A stretch of 64,000 nt of DNA from Jeotgalicoccus psychrophilus DSM 19085 (GTDB taxonomy: Bacteria > Bacillota > Bacilli > Staphylococcales > Salinicoccaceae): the NCBI RefSeq assembly GCF_000425845.1, contig NZ_AUEF01000001.1, forward strand, positions 496,001 to 560,000. The letters run 5' to 3'. A program made the translations under genes and the position numbers. The notes below the pieces were generated by a model. It was not told where the DNA came from and ran no database searches. It worked only from the letters and a program-made list of their open reading frames with translations. Shown here piece after piece: positions 58,647 to 64,000 of the stretch (the stretch's first letter is position 1; each line of letters opens with the position of its first letter).

Positions 58647-60325
58647 TGACGCTTGAAACAAATGAAGTAGGTGTATTTGCTCTTGGGGGACTGGGAGAAA
58701 TCGGGAAGAACACATATTGTATAGAATACAAAGATGAAATTATTATAATCGATGCAGGGGTCAAGTTTCCAACAGATGCTGAACTTGGCGTTGATTACGT
58801 AATACCTGATTACACTTACTTAAAAGAAAACGAAGATAAAATCAGTGCACTGATTGTGACACACGGTCACGAAGACCACATCGGCGGTATTCCTTTCTTA
58901 TTAAGACAAATTTCAGTACCTGTTTATTCAGGTCCGCTTGCTTTAGGGTTAATTCGCAACAAACTTGAAGAACACCGCCTTCTTAACCAGACTGAGCTAA
59001 TTCCTATCGATGAAGATACTATTCTGAAATTCAAACACATCGATATTGAGTTCTATTTAACAACTCACTCTATCCCGGAAGCATACGGTGTTATCGCACG
59101 TACTCCAGAAGGTAATATCGTTCACACAGGGGACTTCAAATTTGACTTCACACCTGTCGGCGAACCGGCAAACCTTGCGAAAATGGCTAAACTTGGTGAA
59201 GAAGGCGTGCTTGCACTGCTTTCGGACTCAACAAATGCTACTGTGCCAAACTTCACTATCAGTGAAAAAGAAGTCGGCCAGAATGTTGAAGATATATTCC
59301 GTAAATGTTCAGGTCGTATTATATTCGCTACATTTGCATCGAATATTTACCGTGTGCAGCAGGCAATTGAAGCTGCAGTAAAATTCGACCGCAAAATTTG
59401 TATATTCGGCCGCAGCATGGAAAACAACATTAAAATCGGCCAGGAGCTCGGTTACATTACAGCTCCCCCCGAGACGTTTATCGAACCTAAAATGATTAAC
59501 AAGATTGAAAAACATAAAGTTATGATTTTATGTACCGGTTCACAGGGTGAGCCTATGGCCGCACTATCGCGTATTGCCAATGGTACTCACAGACAAATCA
59601 GCATCATCCCTGATGATACTGTAGTCTTCAGTTCTTCACCGATTCCGGGTAACACGCTAAGCGTCAACAAAACTATCAATGCTTTATATAAAGCAGGCGC
59701 TGATGTTATTCACGGTAAACTATCTAATATTCATACGTCAGGTCATGGTTCTCAGGAAGAACAGAAGCTTATGCTTCGTTTAATGCAGCCTAAGTACTTT
59801 ATGCCGATTCACGGTGAATACCGTATGCTTGATCTGCATAAAAAATTAGCAATTTCAACAGGTGTTAAAGAAGACAATGTCTTTGTCTTTGAAATTGGTG
59901 ATGTCCTTGCCCTGACGAAAGACAGTGCAAGATTCTCACATCGCGTTACTGCCGGCACAGTATTCGTCGATGGTAACGGCATCGGAGATATCGGCAACAT
60001 CGTTCTCCGCGACCGTAAATCATTATCAGAAGAAGGACTTGCAATTGTTGTACTGACAATTGACTTCGAAACTGGTGAATTGTTAAGCGGACCGGACATT
60101 ATTTCACGCGGCTTCGTCTATATGAGAGAATCATACGGACTGATCCGCAGCGCAGAGAAAAAAATCCGCGACGAAGTAAGAACCTTGCTCGAATCAAAAG
60201 AAAACGTTGAATGGTATAACGTTAAACAGCTGATTATTGAAGAACTAAGCGGTTTCCTTTATAACAAAACGAAACGCCGTCCAATGATTCTTCCAATCAT
60301 CATGAGAGTTAACGATGAAAAATAA
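58646..60325 (+). CDS. rnjA: Ribonuclease J1
   Basis: Metallo-beta-lactamase/beta-CASP endo- and 5'-3' exoribonuclease central to mRNA turnover and rRNA maturation (559 residues). Metal motif [10 protein letters not shown], further ligands in HTGDFKFD, beta-CASP motifs [17 protein letters not shown] and [10 protein letters not shown], and PIHGEYRML are intact. Translationally coupled to rpoY, as in staphylococci and bacilli. Confidence 0.97.
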   Translation: MTLETNEVGVFALGGLGEIGKNTYCIEYKDEIIIIDAGVKFPTDAELGVDYVIPDYTYLKENEDKISALIVTHGHEDHIGGIPFLLRQISVPVYSGPLALGLIRNKLEEHRLLNQTELIPIDEDTILKFKHIDIEFYLTTHSIPEAYGVIARTPEGNIVHTGDFKFDFTPVGEPANLAKMAKLGEEGVLALLSDSTNATVPNFTISEKEVGQNVEDIFRKCSGRIIFATFASNIYRVQQAIEAAVKFDRKICIFGRSMENNIKIGQELGYITAPPETFIEPKMINKIEKHKVMILCTGSQGEPMAALSRIANGTHRQISIIPDDTVVFSSSPIPGNTLSVNKTINALYKAGADVIHGKLSNIHTSGHGSQEEQKLMLRLMQPKYFMPIHGEYRMLDLHKKLAISTGVKEDNVFVFEIGDVLALTKDSARFSHRVTAGTVFVDGNGIGDIGNIVLRDRKSLSEEGLAIVVLTIDFETGELLSGPDIISRGFVYMRESYGLIRSAEKKIRDEVRTLLESKENVEWYNVKQLIIEELSGFLYNKTKRRPMILPIIMRVNDEK

Positions 60326-60338
60326 AATCATATAATAA

Positions 60339-60390
60339 ATAACAGCACCGGAGTCCATGATTGTATAGGGCTCTGGTGCTGTTTTGTTTT
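60339..60390 (+). terminator. Terminator after rnjA
   Basis: 13-bp stem AACAGCACCGGAG / CTCTGGTGCTGTT (one G-U pair), then TTGTTTTT. Confidence 0.88.
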
Positions 60391-60446
60391 TATTTATATT
60401 TACTCTATAATTAAAGTTGAATACATATTATTGAGGAGGAGCCGTA

Positions 60447-61355
60447 ATGACACATCACAAGCTTTCTAAAGATAATCTTTTCTATGCAATGAGTAAGGGC
60501 AACGAGGCAAAGTTAAAAGTAAATCTCGGCGATACTGTAGATATTGAAACATACGATTGCTTTACCGGACAAATTACATCTGAAGAAGGTGCATTTGGCG
60601 GACTTGACTGGGACAAAATAAACCCTGCATCAGGACCGGTTTACATCGATGGTATTAAAGCCGGCGATGTTTTAAAAGTAACGATTAACAGCATTGATAT
60701 TTCTGCTGCAGGTGTTATGGTAGCCGGCCCTGGCCTGGGAGTTATGGGAGACGTTCTAAATGATACCCTGGTTCGTATATACGACATCGATAATGACAGC
60801 AATTCAGTCGACTTTAACGGTTTATCAATTCCCGTAAATAAAATGATTGGAGTTATCGGTGTTGCTCCGCCGGATGAACCTGTCAATAACGGTACACCTG
60901 ATACACATGGCGGCAATATGGACTCTTTGAAAATGACAGAAGGAATTACATTATACCTCCCTGTTTATCATGACGGTGCCCTGTTTGGTCTTGGTGACGT
61001 TCACGCTGCGATGGCTGACGGCGAAATTAGTGTTTCAGGACTTGAAGTCAGCGCTAATGTGAATGTCACATTTGAAAAAGCTCAGAACTTATCGACTGAA
61101 CATCCTGTAATTATTAATGATGAAGGAATTTACTTAAACGTTTCCGATGAAAGTCTGGATACAGCTGTAGACGTTTCAGTTCATAAAATGGCAGAACTTC
61201 TTCAGCCAAAAACCGATTTAAGTATGGAAGAATTCACCATGCTGATGAGTCTCACCGGCCAGACACAAATTAATCAGATTGTTGATCCGAAAAAGACTGC
61301 ACGCTACTTTGTGCCTCAGTATATTCTCGATCATTACGGTATTGAATTAAACTAA
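60447..61355 (+). CDS. Acetamidase/formamidase family protein
   Basis: Predicted amide hydrolase of the FmdA/AmdA family (302 residues) that would release ammonia from short amides. Conserved motifs include GPVYIDGIKAGDVLKVTI, NGTPDTHGGNMD (metal-binding His region) and LGDVHAAMADGEISVSGLE. Single gene with GGAGGAG upstream and terminators on both sides. Substrate is not determined. Confidence 0.9.
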   Translation: MTHHKLSKDNLFYAMSKGNEAKLKVNLGDTVDIETYDCFTGQITSEEGAFGGLDWDKINPASGPVYIDGIKAGDVLKVTINSIDISAAGVMVAGPGLGVMGDVLNDTLVRIYDIDNDSNSVDFNGLSIPVNKMIGVIGVAPPDEPVNNGTPDTHGGNMDSLKMTEGITLYLPVYHDGALFGLGDVHAAMADGEISVSGLEVSANVNVTFEKAQNLSTEHPVIINDEGIYLNVSDESLDTAVDVSVHKMAELLQPKTDLSMEEFTMLMSLTGQTQINQIVDPKKTARYFVPQYILDHYGIELN

Positions 61356-61392
61356 GCTGGTTTGAGTGACTATGTCACTGCCACATAAACAA

Positions 61393-61436
61393 GAAAGCAT
61401 CACCACTCATTTTTTGGAGTGATGATGCTTTTTTTA
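61393..61436. terminator. Bidirectional terminator between the amidase gene and ktrC
   Basis: Stem AAAGCATCACCACTC / GAGTGATGATGCTTT (one mismatch) with an A-run and T-run; it just overlaps the ktrC stop. Confidence 0.88.
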
Positions 61437-62099
61437 TTTAAGACGCTCCATAAAGTTCTCAAAGTTATTTATCTGCTTATCACTGCCAATAAGAATCAGT
61501 ATATCACCTGCAAGTATACTGATTTGCGGATCCGGGCTGACGATAATGTCATTATCCCTATTAATCGCAATAATACTGATACCGAATTTCTCACGTAAGT
61601 TTAAATCGTTAATACGCTTATTTTCGAGTTTGATATTTGCACTGTATTCAATAATAGAATGGTTGCTTGATACTTCCAAATATTCTACGACCGAGGATGA
61701 TATCAGTCTATGGGCAATCCGTCGGCCCATATCCCGTTCGGGATGGACAACAATATCCGCACCGATTTTCTCAAGTACCTTGCCGTGATAAGAGTTCTGA
61801 GCTTTAGCTGTTACTTTATTAACACCTAAATCTTTTAAAATCAGCGTTGTTAGTATACTTGCCTGAATGTTATCACCGATAGCAACAATGACATTATCAT
61901 AGTTATTAATACCAATACTTTTCAGCATCATTTCATCAGTTGAATCTCCGATAATGCCGTCTGAGTAATAGTCTTGATATTCATTGACACGGGCTTCATC
62001 TGTATCAATAACCAGTACATCCACGTTCATTGCGCTTAATTCCATGACGATACTTCCGCCAAATCTTCCCAGTCCGATGACTGCTATTTCTTTTTTCAT
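61434..62099 (-). CDS. ktrC: Potassium uptake regulatory subunit KtrC (TrkA family)
   Basis: Cytoplasmic gating subunit of a Ktr potassium channel (221 residues). Rossmann RCK_N domain with VIGLGRFGGSIVMEL binds ATP/ADP. The C-terminal RCK_C domain (about 135-220) corresponds to the c-di-AMP-binding domain of the S. aureus homologue. The membrane partner (KtrB/KtrD) is not in the window. Staphylococci also carry it next to cydB. Confidence 0.92.
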   Translation of the reverse strand: MKKEIAVIGLGRFGGSIVMELSAMNVDVLVIDTDEARVNEYQDYYSDGIIGDSTDEMMLKSIGINNYDNVIVAIGDNIQASILTTLILKDLGVNKVTAKAQNSYHGKVLEKIGADIVVHPERDMGRRIAHRLISSSVVEYLEVSSNHSIIEYSANIKLENKRINDLNLREKFGISIIAINRDNDIIVSPDPQISILAGDILILIGSDKQINNFENFMERLK

Positions 62100-62123
62100 A
62101 GTATCAACCTATTCTTTAAGTGC

Positions 62124-63149
62124 CTAATATTTTTTGTTTCCTTTAACATAATCCTTATCGAATAAGAACAATCTCACGAGCAGGAATAATGAAGGAATTA
62201 ATAATAGTAAACCTAAAATAAAGACGACTGTCAATGCAAATGCCATATTTTCATTCACGACAGAGTCATTAATATTTACATACGGATAAAGAATGTACGG
62301 CAGCTTACTGATACCGTAGCCGTAAAATGCAAAACCGTACTGCAGCATAATCATAATGAAAGCTGTGCCGTAGTTGCGGCGCTTCCATATTAAGAATACT
62401 GCGATTATCATCGCAAGAAGACTCAGCCCGAATAAATACCAGTAATCCTGAGCTGCCAAGAAGTGTTCATAGTTATGATCTCTTAGCCCTAAAAACGTAA
62501 ACTGTGTAATGACCAGCGTTGGAAGTGTCCAGATTAAAAACCAGGTTCTCGTTAATTCGCTCGCTTTTTTATCTTCTGCTTTCGCCGCGTAAAACGTCAG
62601 GAATCCGCTTGAAATATAAAGAACCGAAATAATTGCGAGAAATACTACCGACCAGCCGTACGTGCTGAAAATTAATTCTTCAAAGTCTAAATCAATACCT
62701 GTGGCGGTTTCTTTTATATAACCGCCTTCTGAAATAACCAGCGCAATCGATAATGCCGCCGGAATCAGCAGTCCGGTAACGCCGTACAGCGCTGACCATG
62801 ACAGCTTACTTTCCCTGTTATAAGAGTTAAACGCATAATACGAACCGCGTATCGATAACAGTATTAAAGCAATTGACCCTGGAATCAATAGTGTTGTTCC
62901 TAAATAATATGCTGTGTCCGGATAAAATCCGACAATCCCGACAAAGAAGAAGACAAAGAATACGTTAGTCGTCTCCCATACTGGATTTAAATACCGTGCA
63001 ATTATCGGACTGATGATGTTATCATCACCCGTTAATTTTGAATAGAAGTTAAAAAATCCTGCACCGAAGTCGATCGATGCGATAATGACATACAGATATA
63101 AAAACGTCCACAGTACCGTAACACCGATAATTTCATAATCTAGGCTCAT
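62124..63149 (-). CDS. cydB: Cytochrome bd ubiquinol/menaquinol oxidase subunit II
   Basis: About nine membrane helices, 341 residues. The N-terminal family motif ASIDFGAGFFNFYSKL and ARYLNPVWETTNVFFVFFFVG are visible. Overlaps cydA by 4 bases. Confidence 0.93.
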   Translation of the reverse strand: MSLDYEIIGVTVLWTFLYLYVIIASIDFGAGFFNFYSKLTGDDNIISPIIARYLNPVWETTNVFFVFFFVGIVGFYPDTAYYLGTTLLIPGSIALILLSIRGSYYAFNSYNRESKLSWSALYGVTGLLIPAALSIALVISEGGYIKETATGIDLDFEELIFSTYGWSVVFLAIISVLYISSGFLTFYAAKAEDKKASELTRTWFLIWTLPTLVITQFTFLGLRDHNYEHFLAAQDYWYLFGLSLLAMIIAVFLIWKRRNYGTAFIMIMLQYGFAFYGYGISKLPYILYPYVNINDSVVNENMAFALTVVFILGLLLLIPSLFLLVRLFLFDKDYVKGNKKY

Positions 63150-64000
63150 GGCAGTCGACCTCCTTCACCTTTAGAAGCAATTCCGGATTCTCCGTACCAG
63201 TTCAGTTTATCCTCTTCAGCTGATTTATCTTTAAACATTCTAAGCAGCACGTAAATACACGTAACGCCGAGGACTGCGTACAGCATCGCAAAAGCAATCA
63301 GCGCTATACCTAATCCGTCAGCCTGTGTGACCGCTTCAGACACTCTCATATAACCGCGGACAATCCATGGCTGGCGCCCCATTTCTGCTAAGAACCATCC
63401 TGCTTCTATCGCTAAGAAGGACAGAGGTCCTGCCAGCGCGTACATATATAAGAGTGCCGGATGATGTTCGTGTATCTTTGTCCACCGTTTCGTAAATTTA
63501 ACGATAAAGTAAACTGCAGCCACACCTAAGCCGTACATTCCGAAGAATACCATTAAGTCAAAGAAGTAATGAATAATCAGCGGCGGACGTTCATCTTCCG
63601 GAATTTCATTCAGTCCTGTTACCTCAGTATCAAATGAATTTCCAGCCAGGAAGCTGAGTGCCCATGGAATGCGCAATTCGTATTTAATTTCCTGTGTTTC
63701 CTCATCTAAAATACCAAACAGTACTAAGTCCGCACGTTCTTCTGTTTCAAAATGCCACTCAAAAGCTGCCAGTTTTTCAGGCTGATGCTCATGCAGAAAC
63801 TTAGCTGTTAAGTCTCCGGCAAGCAGTGTAAATCCTGCCATAATAACACCGATGGACATCATTACTTTTAAGCCTTTTTTATGATATGTTCTGTCTTCTT
63901 TATGAGAAGCTCTCAGCAGTTTTACAGCACTGATTGTCGCCATCAGGAAAGCAACAGTCATATATGCCGTTACAACAACGTGGAATATCCTAACCCATGA
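63146..64000 (-). CDS. cydA: Cytochrome bd oxidase subunit I (5' end cut by window edge)
   Basis: Haem-bearing subunit of the high-affinity quinol oxidase. Only the C-terminal 284 residues are inside; the frame is open to the window end, entering with SWVRIFHVVVTAYMTVAF, so the real start lies beyond 64000. The conserved segment AEMGRQPWIVRGYMRVSEAVT is present. The visible part contains helices, one histidine in HVVVTAY and a short Q-loop region. Confidence 0.93.
   Translation of the reverse strand, partial: SWVRIFHVVVTAYMTVAFLMATISAVKLLRASHKEDRTYHKKGLKVMMSIGVIMAGFTLLAGDLTAKFLHEHQPEKLAAFEWHFETEERADLVLFGILDEETQEIKYELRIPWALSFLAGNSFDTEVTGLNEIPEDERPPLIIHYFFDLMVFFGMYGLGVAAVYFIVKFTKRWTKIHEHHPALLYMYALAGPLSFLAIEAGWFLAEMGRQPWIVRGYMRVSEAVTQADGLGIALIAFAMLYAVLGVTCIYVLLRMFKDKSAEEDKLNWYGESGIASKGEGGRLP

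Overview
The window comes from a low-GC Gram-positive bacterium (roughly 40% GC by eye) of the family Staphylococcaceae, most likely outside Staphylococcus itself (Jeotgalicoccus, Salinicoccus or Macrococcus type). Many proteins resemble Staphylococcus aureus versions closely (MraZ, DivIB, RicF, YktB, YlaF, Def, RpoY), and blocks of gene order are shared. However, the window also has a caa3-type cytochrome c oxidase with a haem-c domain on subunit II, which S. aureus lacks. Almost everything here is housekeeping core genome. I see no rRNA, tRNA, insertion sequence, prophage or CRISPR array.

Layout. (1) 1-8.8 kb, minus strand: division and cell-wall cluster mraZ-rsmH-ftsL-pbp1-mraY-murD-divIB-ftsA, with a three-repeat MraZ operator upstream. 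(2) 8.8-17.5 kb: bshC (bacillithiol), a GNAT acetyltransferase, rpmF with its DUF177 partner, tmcAL, coaD, rsmD, ylbG, a glycerophosphodiester phosphodiesterase, ricF and a YugN-like gene. Two 41-bp-period tandem arrays lie in this part, each between convergent genes. (3) 17.5-25.3 kb: haem A and caa3 oxidase genes ctaB-C-D-E-F-G-M, with ctaA divergent. (4) 25.4-33.7 kb: a CDF cation transporter, ftsW, ylaN, ylaL, ylaH, typA, ylaF, a NERD-type gene split by a -1 frame change at a slippery A6G heptamer, suhB and yktB. (5) 33.8-46.2 kb, minus strand: branched-chain amino acid synthesis. The ilvBNC-leuABCD-ilvA operon sits behind a T-box leader that reads a Leu codon, with apparent CcpA and CodY sites upstream. 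A separate BASS transporter-ilvD unit has similar sites. (6) 46.4-51.5 kb: a DUF4064 protein, potABCD (polyamine uptake) and a UPF0223 gene. (7) 51.5-57.2 kb: pyruvate dehydrogenase pdhABCD and the lipoprotein ykyA. (8) 57.3-61.4 kb: def, a small hypothetical gene, an unannotated 31-codon gene for a very cationic amphipathic peptide, rpoY-rnjA and an acetamidase/formamidase. (9) 61.4-64 kb: ktrC and cytochrome bd oxidase cydAB (cydA cut by the window end).

How it fits together. Pyruvate dehydrogenase feeds carbon into a respiratory chain with two terminal branches, caa3 (via cytochrome c) and bd (via quinol). The ilv-leu genes draw on pyruvate and appear wired to carbon status (CcpA), to GTP and branched-chain amino acid status (CodY) and to leucyl-tRNA charging (T-box). 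The observations most worth a second look are the 31-residue cationic peptide gene, the two related 41-bp repeat arrays and the frameshifted NERD-like gene.
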